Source of the DNA: Streptoalloteichus hindustanus
Lineage (GTDB): Bacteria; Actinomycetota; Actinomycetes; Mycobacteriales; Pseudonocardiaceae
Assembly: GCF_900129375.1 (NCBI RefSeq)
Contig: NZ_FQVN01000014.1
Location: forward strand, 62,001-126,000
Direction: 5' to 3'
Length of the DNA stretch: 64,000 nucleotides
The notes under the pieces were generated by a model. It ran no database searches. It was given only the letters and a program-made list of their open reading frames with translations, and was not told the DNA's origin. Numbering within the stretch: the stretch's first letter is position 1; every line of letters starts with the position of its first letter. Shown here piece after piece: positions 34,140 through 42,309 of this stretch. Both the position numbers and the translations under genes were made by a program.

Positions 34140-34532
34140 GCATGCTCCCGGTGTCCTCGTGACCACAATGACCAGTTCTTGACGAGCAAGTGTGGCCGCC
34201 GATTCCTGGCGCGCGGTAGACCTCGTGGTGGCTTTCGGGTGCCGACATCAGGGGTAACGGCGCCGTTCGCGTCGTGGCGCCTCGTGCGCGGATCGCCGGA
34301 GGTCCCGGTGCGCGAGGGGAGAAAAGTCATGCCGGAGACGGAAGATTTTCCACCGAACGGACCAAAGGGGACGCGGCTCGTCGGCTGGGCTCCGCGCGCT
34401 CCTCCGGTGGGCGGTTGTGCCTGCGGTGTCCATCGGCCCACGAGGAGGAGCAGTTGATCACGCCGGAGAAGCCCGCCCCCTTCCTCCGGCGGCTTTCCCG
34501 ACTCCGGTCGGGAAAGCCGTGCGGTGCTCGGA
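34140..34532. other. Intergenic region between TIR and SLATT genes
   Basis: 393 bp without a gene. A terminator for the SLATT gene occupies 34490-34519; the rest should contain the promoter of the TIR gene, although no canonical elements stand out. Confidence 0.5.
34490..34519 (-). terminator. Hairpin terminator after the SLATT gene
   Basis: CGGCTTTCCCGAC, loop TCCG and the exact complement, 14 bases beyond the stop codon. It suggests that the TIR and SLATT genes are separate or only partly coupled transcripts. Confidence 0.8.
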
Positions 34533-35432
34533 TCACCTGCCGTGGGAGGACCGCCAGGTGCTGTGTTCCCGGCTGATCGCCGCCTCCGCGTCGGCGACCG
34601 CGCTGGCCCAGGTCTCCTCGTCCAGCTCCCGGCTCAGTCGCTCGTGGATCAGGCCCAGCTCGTGGCTGGCGAGCACGTAGGCGTTGACGAGCGTGTTGTG
34701 CTGTCGGGTGGCCATCCACGCGGCCACCGCCGAGATGAGGGCCGCCACGATCCCGGCGAGGTCGAAGGAGACGAGGTCGCACGCCTTCGCCAGTGCGGCG
34801 GCGACGCCGAGGACTTCGAGCAGCAGCGCGAGCACCCGGTACCGGTTCGCCCACCGCTGGTGGAATTCCGCCCTGCCCGCGTACCAGTCGCGTTGTTCCT
34901 CGATGCGGTTGGTGAGATAGGTGCGTTTCCGGACTTCCAGGGGAGCCGCCCGCAGCTCGCGCATCCGAGGGCTGATGGGCGCCGACCGGCTTGGCAGAAG
35001 CTGCACCGACGCGAGGTCCGCGCGTTGCGCGGCCAGCCGTTCCAACAGCAGTTGAGTGCTGTCCTGGTCCGGCAGGCTGGTGGGAAAGGGCGTGGCGCCG
35101 ACCATGTAGCGCCAGGCCAACGTCTTGGTCGCCTCCGCGAGGGCCCGGCCCCGGTGCCATGTCCGGTTCGGTTGGCCGCGCAGCACCAGGACGTCGACCG
35201 CCAGCGCGGACACGAAGCACAGCGCGGTGGCCACCGCGCACACGTCGATTCCCGCGCTGCCCACGCGGACGGTGACCGCCGCCGTCGCCGCCGCCAGCAC
35301 AGCCAGCACCAGCCGTGCCCGCACCGCCCGCAGGTACGCCCGCTGTCCTCGTAAGGACGCCTGGTCGGCGGCCTGGTACACGCCGGGGTAGTCCCGGTAC
35401 GCGACCGCGTCGCCCGGCTCGCTGCTCGCCAC
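34533..35432 (-). CDS. DUF4231/SLATT-type 2TM protein
   Basis: 299 residues. Two helix pairs are visible: about 43-60 with 66-88 (RLVLAVLAAATAAVTV, then IDVCAVATALCFVSALAVDVLVL) and a C-terminal pair (RVLALLLEVLGVAAALAKAC, then LAGIVAALISAVAAWMAT), the latter in the context RTYLTNRIEEQRDWYAGRAEFHQRWANRYR typical of DUF4231. SLATT domains are predicted pore-forming or membrane effectors of nucleotide-signal and TIR-linked conflict systems. GTG start with GAGG nine bases upstream; an in-frame GTG five codons earlier is less well placed. Its nearest neighbour on the same strand is the TIR membrane gene. Confidence 0.82.
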   Translation of the reverse strand: MASSEPGDAVAYRDYPGVYQAADQASLRGQRAYLRAVRARLVLAVLAAATAAVTVRVGSAGIDVCAVATALCFVSALAVDVLVLRGQPNRTWHRGRALAEATKTLAWRYMVGATPFPTSLPDQDSTQLLLERLAAQRADLASVQLLPSRSAPISPRMRELRAAPLEVRKRTYLTNRIEEQRDWYAGRAEFHQRWANRYRVLALLLEVLGVAAALAKACDLVSFDLAGIVAALISAVAAWMATRQHNTLVNAYVLASHELGLIHERLSRELDEETWASAVADAEAAISREHSTWRSSHGR

Positions 35433-35540
35433 TCCGCACCACCTCACCCAGCTCGAACCCGCACAGCATCACGCCCCGTGATCATGCTGTCCAGCACGGT
35501 TGCGCCGTCATGGACGCCGGCGGCCGAGCGGAGGTGTAGG

Positions 35541-35555
35541 TGTCCACAGTGGACA
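35541..35555. repeat. 15-bp palindrome TGTCCACAGTGGACA
   Basis: The longest exact copy of the recurring palindrome; each half contains TGTCCAC, eight of nine bases of the actinomycete DnaA box TTGTCCACA in the leftward half. Located 109 bases upstream of the SLATT gene start. Confidence 0.8.
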
Positions 35556-35705
35556 GAGAGGTCGCATTGCCCTCCTGGAGAACCTGTCAGATGTTCCGCG
35601 CCGCGACACGGACAACAAGGCGCTGGCGTCGCTGGGACTCGTTCCGCGTCAGGGCTACGCTCGACTCCGAATGTTCGATTCGGTCACTATGTGAGTGAGA
35701 CGCCG

Positions 35706-36143
35706 ATGAACAAGTCGGACAACGCCGGACCGCGGTCGCTGACCCGGCCGCTGGTCCTGCTCCTGTTGGCGCTGGTGGTCGGCTGGCTCGTCCTGGTCGT
35801 CGCGCAGATCGGCGAGTTGCCGGCCTCGGGGCGCGAGACACCCGACAAGCTCAGGGCGGCCGTGGCGGACGCGCTGGGCCACAGGTCGGCCGACGAGCTC
35901 CAGGAGCTGTTCAGCAAGGAATCCGCCGGCAAGAAGTACGCCGAGACCTACCTGAAGAGCTGGGAATCGCTCCAGGCCTCGGATGTCCGGGTCGAGCTCT
36001 CCCCGGACACGGCTCGGGTGCTCGTCGCCGCCACCGCTGGGGACGGCAACCGCGTGTGCGTGGGCTGGCCGGTGGCCCAACAGCGCGGACTCTGGTACCT
36101 GGAAGGAGTCCCGGCGCTCCAGGGCGTCACCTGTTCCACCTGA
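35706..36143 (+). CDS. Membrane-anchored hypothetical protein
   Basis: 145 residues. One N-terminal membrane helix (RPLVLLLLALVVGWLVLVVAQIG, about 14-36) without a cleavage motif, then an extracytoplasmic part with two late cysteines (NRVCVGWPVAQQ and GVTCST) that could form a disulfide. Not recognised. ATG without a strong ribosome binding site. Divergent from the SLATT gene; whether it belongs to that locus is unclear. Confidence 0.7.
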   Translation: MNKSDNAGPRSLTRPLVLLLLALVVGWLVLVVAQIGELPASGRETPDKLRAAVADALGHRSADELQELFSKESAGKKYAETYLKSWESLQASDVRVELSPDTARVLVAATAGDGNRVCVGWPVAQQRGLWYLEGVPALQGVTCST

Positions 36144-36270
36144 GCGCTCACCAGAACGCGGTCGCCTGGTGCGGTGCGGCCGTTTCCGCGAGATCTCGCG
36201 CGACGAACCGCACGGTCGTGGTGGCGGGACGAGCGGCCACCACCGCGTTGATTTCCCCGGAAGATCCCCG

Positions 36271-36948
36271 TCAGGCGCGGGGCAGGCCCCAGAACGGCCC
36301 TCGCAACCCGACTTCGTGGAAGTACTCGGCCGCGGCCGAGGGTTCCCGTCGCTGGTATCCGCGATCCAGCCGGCCCGCGTACCAGCCGCGCGCCAACCGC
36401 CACAACTGGGGCAGATCCATGACACAGCCCCGGTCGGACCGCGTGCGCTCCAACCAGTTCGTCACACAGGTTTCCGCGCAGAAGATCCGCTGGTTTCCGC
36501 ATGCCCGAACGACGTCGTCCCACACCCGGTCGACCGGCGTCAGGAAGTGCGCGACCAGATCGGACTCCGGCGGCGCGTCCCGCCGCACCACCACGGCGTG
36601 CGGCGCTCCGCAGCCGGGGCACCGGGTCGCCACCAGCACCTCGTCCTCCTCGGGCAGGAGGTGCGGGATCGCGAACGAGTCCCACGCGCACCCTCCCCAC
36701 CACAGGGTTCGCCGGCCCATCACGGAGAACCCCAGCGGCACCGCCGAGAACGGGTGCGCCATGACGATCTGGCCGTCCGGCCCGAGCACCAGGTCCCGGT
36801 GCTCGTGCAGTCGCCGCAACGCCTCGTCGACCTCCGTCGGCGCGAGCCCCGTGCGCCGGGCCAGGTCGACCCGAGACGGCGGAGCCCCGTCGGAGGCGAA
36901 AGCGCGGTACACGACCAGGCGCACGTCCTCGACCTGCTCGGTGTCCAC
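36271..36948 (-). CDS. Alkylmercury lyase (MerB)-like protein
   Basis: 225 residues. An N-terminal winged-helix-like part (about 8-60) precedes the MerB core: MAHPFSAVPLGFSV, WWGGCAWDSFAIPHLL and RIFCAETCVTNW. Cys and Asp of CAWD match the catalytic C96/D99 pair of MerB and the FCAETC cysteine the third catalytic residue, so cleavage of a carbon-mercury bond is chemically possible. No merA, merR or merT gene adjoins, so it may act on another substrate or sense metals. GTG start with GAGGGAG upstream. Confidence 0.85.
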   Translation of the reverse strand: MDTEQVEDVRLVVYRAFASDGAPPSRVDLARRTGLAPTEVDEALRRLHEHRDLVLGPDGQIVMAHPFSAVPLGFSVMGRRTLWWGGCAWDSFAIPHLLPEEDEVLVATRCPGCGAPHAVVVRRDAPPESDLVAHFLTPVDRVWDDVVRACGNQRIFCAETCVTNWLERTRSDRGCVMDLPQLWRLARGWYAGRLDRGYQRREPSAAAEYFHEVGLRGPFWGLPRA

Positions 36949-37057
36949 CCGGGCTCCCTCTACTCGGCGGCGGTGTTTCCGCTCCCAGCATTCCGAACGG
37001 CGGCAGCTCCGTCACGCCTGATCCAGATCTCGGTGCTGTTGTGGGTCGCGTTCGGAC

Positions 37058-38704
37058 TCAGTCCACGCAGGGGATTCCGCCCATGTCCACCGAGTGGCCG
37101 GGCGGAGCCGGGGCCTGGGGAGCGACGGGGACGCCGTGGGCGGCGGCTGGGCCGACCCCGGCGGGGGAGCCGGAGGGCGCCGGCAGCGCGCGGGGCGGGC
37201 GGAAGTTGGAGCCGAGCAGCACCCAGACCCGGTTGGCGGGGACCTGGCGGTCGGCCTGGACGGGGAGCCCGCCCAGCGTCTGGGCGATCTTCTCGGCGTC
37301 GGCCCTGGCGCCGTCGCCGTACCGGATCAGGGAGCTGGCGCGTCCGGGCACGGTCTGCACGTCACCCGCCCGGTATCCCTGCTTCGCCAGTGCCGAGGAG
37401 ACCGTCGCGGCGAGACCGTCCACACCGGACGCGTTGAGCACGTCGACCGTGGTCGAGGGGGAGCGCGAGCCGGTCGGGTCGGCGGGGGCGGCCGGTTCGG
37501 CCGGCCGCTCGCCGAACGCCTCCCGCACGATCGCCTTGATCTTGGCCGGGTCGACCAGGTTGACGTCCTGCCCGTTGATCTTCTGGAACCCCTCGATCGG
37601 CAGCGTCTCGAACCGCATGTCGCCGCCGGTGAGGTTCTGGCTCTGCCTGGCGAACGTGAGCAGGTCCCACCCCTTGTCGATGACCACGTCCTTCTTGGCG
37701 ACGTCGAGGAGCCGGCCGAGGGCGGCGGGGTCGGTGAGGACGCCCTGGCCGCGGAGCTTGTGCGCCACCGAGGCGAGGAACGCCTGCTGCCGGCGGGTCC
37801 GGTCCAGGTCGCCGTTGGTCAGGCCGTGTCGCTGCCGCACGAACGCGAGGGACTGGGAGCCGTCGAGGGTCTGGCGGCCGGCGGGGAAGTCGGCGCCGGA
37901 GAAGCTGTCCCGCACGGGGTTGTTCAGGCAGACCTCGACCCCGTTGAGCGCGGTCGCCAGGTCGTAGAAACCGGCCAGGTTGACCTCGGCGAAGTGGTCG
38001 ATCCGCACCCCGGTCAGCTCCCGCACGACGTCGAGGGTGGCCCTGCGGCCCGCCTCCCGACCGCGCTTCTCCAGCGTCGGCCGGTCGTGCACGCCCTGGG
38101 CGGCCAGCTTCTGCTCCTCGTGGTACTTGGCGCGGCCGTACGCCTCCTTGATCTTCCCCTTGGTCTCGCCCGGAATCCCGACGTAGCTCACGTAGTCGTC
38201 CCTGGGGATGGAGAACGCCCGCGCCTTGCCGCCGTCCGCCGGGATGTGCATGAGGATCAGGGTGTTCGTGTTGTACCCGCCCTGGGTGCCGTCGCCGGCG
38301 TGCAGCTTCTCCAGGATCTCCTTCGGCAGCATCTCGCCGTTCTGGTCCTTGCGGCTGTCCAGCCCGATCAACAGGACGTTGACCGGCTCACCGGGGCGGA
38401 CGCGGCTCTCGCCGCCGATGGCGTCCGAGGTGGTCAGGCCGTCGGCGAGGTCGCGGTACCCGCTCCACGCCACCCCGCAGGCGAGCAGGACGCAGACCGA
38501 GGCCGTGGCCACGAGCGTGCGCCCGGCGACGAGCGGCGCCCGACGTCGGCGGGGCCGTGCGCGACGGGACGGGGCGGCGGCGGTCGAAGCGCGGCTGTCT
38601 GGTCCACTGTGGACAGCACGGGGAATCTCCTCCGTCGTCGCCTCGCTCGGCGTTCCGGCCCGAGGTGGACGGGGTTGCGCGGGCTCGTGCCGCCTCTCGC
38701 TCAT
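37058..38704 (-). CDS. LytR-CpsA-Psr (LCP) family cell-wall ligase
   Basis: 548 residues. A basic, proline-rich cytoplasmic tail (about 1-55), one membrane helix (LVATASVCVLLACGVAW), the LCP catalytic domain (NVLLIGLDSRKDQ, TNTLILMHIPADGGKARAFSIPRDDYV, KIKEAYGRA, GVRIDHFAEVNLAGFYDLATALNGVEVCL, FVRQRHGLTNGDLDRTRRQQ) with its conserved arginines, and a C-terminal LytR_C domain (about 425-510, TTVDVLNASGVDGLAATVSSALAKQGY). LCP enzymes attach teichoic-acid-like or arabinogalactan polymers to peptidoglycan at the outer membrane face. ATG with AAAGGTGGA upstream. One perfect GTCCACTGTGGAC palindrome lies inside the coding tail. Confidence 0.95.
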   Translation of the reverse strand: MSERRHEPAQPRPPRAGTPSEATTEEIPRAVHSGPDSRASTAAAPSRRARPRRRRAPLVAGRTLVATASVCVLLACGVAWSGYRDLADGLTTSDAIGGESRVRPGEPVNVLLIGLDSRKDQNGEMLPKEILEKLHAGDGTQGGYNTNTLILMHIPADGGKARAFSIPRDDYVSYVGIPGETKGKIKEAYGRAKYHEEQKLAAQGVHDRPTLEKRGREAGRRATLDVVRELTGVRIDHFAEVNLAGFYDLATALNGVEVCLNNPVRDSFSGADFPAGRQTLDGSQSLAFVRQRHGLTNGDLDRTRRQQAFLASVAHKLRGQGVLTDPAALGRLLDVAKKDVVIDKGWDLLTFARQSQNLTGGDMRFETLPIEGFQKINGQDVNLVDPAKIKAIVREAFGERPAEPAAPADPTGSRSPSTTVDVLNASGVDGLAATVSSALAKQGYRAGDVQTVPGRASSLIRYGDGARADAEKIAQTLGGLPVQADRQVPANRVWVLLGSNFRPPRALPAPSGSPAGVGPAAAHGVPVAPQAPAPPGHSVDMGGIPCVD

Positions 38705-38991
38705 CGTCCACCTTTCTTCTCCGCCGAGCCCTGTTTCTCCCCGCGAGCCCCGGAGCCGTCACGGTTGTTCCAGGGCGTGCCGGAACGCTTCGTGCCTTTC
38801 TCCGTGGGGAGTGGGCGACCGGCGTCACGATCCGCAGCAGAGTGCGCGTCAGCCCGGAGCGCCAGCCGCCTCCTCGATCCTCACCGAGTCAGCCCATCGA
38901 CCCATCGCCCGATCGGACAGGTTGCGGTCGGGGCCGAACTCCTCCGATCGGAGTGGCCAGGTGGACGGCGTTCGCGCTGCGAAAAGCGAAC
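38705..38991. other. Intergenic region upstream of LCP gene
   Basis: 287 bp before the terminator of the phosphatase gene; should hold the LCP promoter. No gene and no distinct motif recognised. Confidence 0.4.
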
Positions 38992-39024
38992 GGCCCCGCC
39001 CCTCAGGAACTGAGGGGCGGGGCC
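38992..39024 (-). terminator. Hairpin terminator of alkaline phosphatase gene
   Basis: GGCCCCGCCCCTCAG, triloop GAA and the exact complement, 45 bases after the phosphatase stop. Confidence 0.85.
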
Positions 39025-39069
39025 GGAGCGGGCGCGAGCCCGGTGGGCCGGGCCGAAGCGGAACCGGTG

Positions 39070-40479
39070 TCAGCGAACCCCGAGCGCGCGGCTGAGAGTG
39101 CGGAACAGGTCGGTCTGGTCGGTGACGCCGACCACGTTGGCGGCCTGTGGGCCGTAGCCGGCGATGCGGACCTGGGTGCCGGTGTGCTCCTGGGACTGGC
39201 CGGCGGGGTTGGTGGCGTAGTTGATGGTCATCGGGGCGCCGTCGTGGGTGACCAGGGTGGCGGTCTGGCCGGGGCTCTTGGCGTCGTTGGGGATGATCTG
39301 GCTGGTGTGGCCGTGGTCGGCGGTGACGATCACGAGGGTGTCGGGGTGGTTCTTGGCGTAGTCCATGCCGGCGGCGACGGCGTCGTCGAAGCCGATGGTC
39401 TCGCCGATCTGGCCGCAGGGGTTGGCGGCGTGGTCCTGTTTGTCGATGCTGGCGCCCTCGACCTGGAGGAAGAAGCCCTTGCTGGTCCAGCGGTCGCGGC
39501 CCTTGCGTTCGAGGAGGTCGAGTGCCTTGCGGGTCATGTCGGCCAGCTTCGGCTGGCTGGCGGGCAGGGTGGTGTTGGGTTGGCAGGTGGTGGGGGCGGT
39601 GCCGCCGACCTTCGCGCCTGGGCCGGTCCACTGCAGGTCCATGTTGCCGTCGGTGAACAGGCCGAGTACCGGCTTGTTGGCGTGGGCGTCGCGCAGGCTG
39701 TTGGCGTCGGTGACGATCTGGTAGTCGGCGGCCTTGGCTTGGTCCAGGACGGTCTTTCCGGCGAAGGGGCCGGCCTTGACGGTCTGGCGGAAGTACTTGG
39801 CTCCGCCGCCGAGCAGGACGTCGGGGCGGGTCTGGACGAGTTGTTCGGCGATGGAGCCGGCGCCGCCGTTCTCCTTGGCGTTGACGGCGCACTTCGCGCT
39901 GGTCTCGTCCGGCCCCTTGCAGTCCCGGTTGACCACGTGCGCGCCGAGTACGGCGGGGGTGGCGTCCTGCACCTCGGCGGTGGTCACGTCACCGGTGCGG
40001 AAACCGTTGCGCTTGGCCAGCTCCAGGATGGTGGGCACGGGCTTGCCCTGCGGGTCCACCGAGATCGCCCCGTTGTAGGTCTTCTTCCCGGTGGCCCAGC
40101 CCGAGCCCGAGGCGGCCGAGTCGGTGACGTAGTCCGGCTTGCTGGGGTCGCCCTTGGTGACCGAGTAGGTGGTGTAGGCGCCGGTGAGCGGCAGGGCGTC
40201 CATGGCCAGCCGGCCGGCGGCGCCCTTGGCGTAGTTGCGGGCGATGGTGATCTCGGAGTCGCCCATCCCGTCGCCGATGAACAGGATCACGTTGCGGGCC
40301 CTGCCACCCTGGATCGCCTGCCGAACCGCGTGGGTTCTGTCCACAGAGGACGAGTTGCCCCGCGCCGCCAGCTCCTGCGGCGACTCGCTCTGCGCGAGCG
40401 CGGCCGGAGCGCCCACGGCGACCGTCAATCCCAGGACTCCGAACGCCAACCACCGGCGCGGTCCACTGAGGACTCGCAT
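39070..40479 (-). CDS. phoA: Secreted alkaline phosphatase (E. coli PhoA type)
   Basis: 469 residues. Sec signal (about 1-29, ending ALA), then the metal-binding [14 protein letters not shown] (about 63-76), the nucleophile in [14 protein letters not shown] (S121) and late ligands in [23 protein letters not shown] and EHTGTQV. It releases phosphate from organic esters outside the cell. The ATG is preceded by an excellent AGGAGG. A four-unit PHO-box-like array upstream indicates PhoP control under phosphate limitation. Confidence 0.95.
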   Translation of the reverse strand: MRVLSGPRRWLAFGVLGLTVAVGAPAALAQSESPQELAARGNSSSVDRTHAVRQAIQGGRARNVILFIGDGMGDSEITIARNYAKGAAGRLAMDALPLTGAYTTYSVTKGDPSKPDYVTDSAASGSGWATGKKTYNGAISVDPQGKPVPTILELAKRNGFRTGDVTTAEVQDATPAVLGAHVVNRDCKGPDETSAKCAVNAKENGGAGSIAEQLVQTRPDVLLGGGAKYFRQTVKAGPFAGKTVLDQAKAADYQIVTDANSLRDAHANKPVLGLFTDGNMDLQWTGPGAKVGGTAPTTCQPNTTLPASQPKLADMTRKALDLLERKGRDRWTSKGFFLQVEGASIDKQDHAANPCGQIGETIGFDDAVAAGMDYAKNHPDTLVIVTADHGHTSQIIPNDAKSPGQTATLVTHDGAPMTINYATNPAGQSQEHTGTQVRIAGYGPQAANVVGVTDQTDLFRTLSRALGVR

Positions 40480-40568
40480 GTACAACCTCCTGCACGGGAA
40501 AACGCGACGCCGAAGTACCGCACCCCTTCCTGTGTGCGAACGAGCGAGGAGATGACGTCGAGCCGACC

Positions 40569-40612
40569 ACTCGGTGAACAGACGGTCATCACAGTGTGTT
40601 CTGCTCGTGAAT
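40569..40612 (-). promoter_or_regulatory. PHO-box-like 11-bp direct repeats
   Basis: Reading toward the phosphatase gene, four adjacent 11-base units begin ATTCACG, GAACACA, GATGACC and GTTCACC; the last is a perfect match to the Streptomyces PhoP core GTTCACC and the others match at 4-5 of 7 positions in exact 11-base phase. The array lies 90-133 bases upstream of the start codon. Confidence 0.65.
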
Positions 40613-40730
40613 GTCCCCCGTGTCGGATTGGTGCAGTGGGTGCGGTGACGTCCCGCTTTCCCGATTGTGTGTCCCATGTGGACGCGCGCGGTGTTTTCCT
40701 CACTACTCACCGTGAGGGTGACATGGGGGT

Positions 40731-40776
40731 GGGCCGGTGGTGGTGGAAGTGTTGCCACTTCCACCACCACCGGCCC
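40731..40776 (-). terminator. 21-bp hairpin terminator
   Basis: A perfect 21-bp stem (GGGCCGGTGGTGGTGG continuing AAGTG) with a TTGC loop, 35 bases beyond the trypsin-like gene. The strongest hairpin in the window. Confidence 0.9.
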
Positions 40777-40811
40777 GATGAACCGTTATGTGGAGAACCG
40801 CGGTCTCGGCG

Positions 40812-42278
40812 TCACTTCACGGTGAGCACGAACTCCGCGCTGCCCGACTTGCCAGCCGAGTCGGTCGCGGTGATGACCACCTTGTACGTGCCGGGCTTGA
40901 ACGGCGCGAAGACGGACATCGACGAGGTGCCACCGGGCTCGACGCTCGACGGGAAGAACGACGGCGCGAACTGCAGGCCCTTGGCGCTGAGCCGGCTGGC
41001 GCCCTTCCCGCCGGTGACCGTCACCTCCGCCTCGACCATGCCGCCGCGCTGAACCGTCGCCGAGCCGGGCGCGACGGTGGGCCGCGGCCCCTCGGTGGTG
41101 TCACCGTCGCCCACCGTCAGGGAGTACTCGACGGTGCGCTTCGCGGAGGCGCCCGCGGCGACGACGGAGATCTTGTGCGTGCCCTTGGGCGTGTTCGCGG
41201 TCGTCTCGAAGGTCAGCTTCGCCGTGTCGCCGGAGTTGATCGACGTCGGCTGGAACGTCGCGGTGACCCCGGCGGGCAGGCCGGACGCGGACAGCTCCAG
41301 CTTCTCCGCGCCCTGCTTGCCGGCCTTGCTGGTCAGGGTCGTGGAGACGTGCTTGCCGGGCTCGACCTTCCCGGAGGACGGCGTCAGGCCGACGGTGAAC
41401 TTGCCGTCGCCGGGGTGGTCGCCCCCGCCGATCTCCTTCTTGGCCCAGTCACCCATCTCGTTCGTCAGCCGGGCCATGATGCTGTACCGGTCGCAGTTGG
41501 ACGCGCCCCACGAGACGACGCCGACCACCACACCGTCCACGGTGTACGGTCCACCGCTGTCGCCGGAGCACGTCCCGATGCGGCCGTCGTCGTAGCCGAC
41601 GCACACCATGTACTCGCCGTTGACGCTGACGTCGAAGACCTGGCAGTTGCCCGGGTCGTTGATCGGCATCGTGGCCTTGTAGAGGACCCCGGAGGTGCCG
41701 CCGGACGCGGCCGTGCGGCCGTAGCCGAGCGCGAAACCGGTCTTGCCCGGCTCGGTGAGCCCGCTGTCCCCGGAGCCGGCGACCTTGGCCCACTGGCTCT
41801 CCGGCACCGGGATGTCGTCCTCGGTGGTGATCACCGCGACGTCGAAGCCGTTCTTCCAGCTGCCCGACCCGGTGTACTTCGGGTGGACCTTGTACGACGC
41901 CACCTTGGTCCGGAACGTCGCGCCCTCGGGGGTGTTCAGGTCGTCGTCGCCGTAGACGTAGCTCTTGTCGCCGCCGACGTCGATCATGCAGTGGGCCGCG
42001 GTGAGGATCTTGCGCTTGCCGACGACCGAGGCCGTGCAGGACTGGCCCTGTGGGCCGCCGCCGCCGACCCGGAGGCCCGCGATGACCGAGGGGTGCTCCT
42101 TGACGGTGGTCCGTTCCCCGTTGACGACCTGGGTTCCGGCCCTGGGCTCCGGCTGGTCGGTGGGGATGGCCGCCTTGCTGACCGGCCGGACGGGGTCGGC
42201 GGCGGCCGCGTGGAGGGTGGTGAGCGAGGACGCGGCGAGCGCGATGGCGCAGGCAGCGACTAATCGTCGCACTGTCAT
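40812..42278 (-). CDS. Secreted trypsin-like (S1) protease with two C-terminal beta domains
   Basis: 488 residues. Signal peptide (about 1-27), short propeptide, then an S1 domain with H96 in LTAAHC, D146 in FDVAVI and S241 in GDSGGP; the two domains after residue 285 (TVGLTPSSGKVEPGKHVSTTLTS, then RPTVAPGSATVQRGGMVEAEVTV) look like bacterial Ig-type modules that may bind surfaces. The gene starts 31 bases after the subtilisin stop, so they form an operon; a long hairpin ends it. Confidence 0.94.
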   Translation of the reverse strand: MTVRRLVAACAIALAASSLTTLHAAAADPVRPVSKAAIPTDQPEPRAGTQVVNGERTTVKEHPSVIAGLRVGGGGPQGQSCTASVVGKRKILTAAHCMIDVGGDKSYVYGDDDLNTPEGATFRTKVASYKVHPKYTGSGSWKNGFDVAVITTEDDIPVPESQWAKVAGSGDSGLTEPGKTGFALGYGRTAASGGTSGVLYKATMPINDPGNCQVFDVSVNGEYMVCVGYDDGRIGTCSGDSGGPYTVDGVVVGVVSWGASNCDRYSIMARLTNEMGDWAKKEIGGGDHPGDGKFTVGLTPSSGKVEPGKHVSTTLTSKAGKQGAEKLELSASGLPAGVTATFQPTSINSGDTAKLTFETTANTPKGTHKISVVAAGASAKRTVEYSLTVGDGDTTEGPRPTVAPGSATVQRGGMVEAEVTVTGGKGASRLSAKGLQFAPSFFPSSVEPGGTSSMSVFAPFKPGTYKVVITATDSAGKSGSAEFVLTVK

Positions 42279-42309
42279 GTCATGCCCTTCGTGGTCGGGG
42301 GAGGCGCCG

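Noticed and set aside
32268-35432. TIR and SLATT genes as a single operon
   Set aside because: A strong hairpin lies 14 bases after the SLATT stop and there is a 393-bp gap, so they are listed as neighbours only.
35541-35555. The TGTCCACAGTGGACA palindrome as a replication origin
   Set aside because: Only one or two DnaA-box-like sequences are present and no dnaA, dnaN or box cluster is nearby; copies inside coding regions argue for another explanation.
37010-37075. Possible tRNA-like sequence before the LCP gene end
   Set aside because: No cloverleaf could be formed and no conserved T-loop was found.
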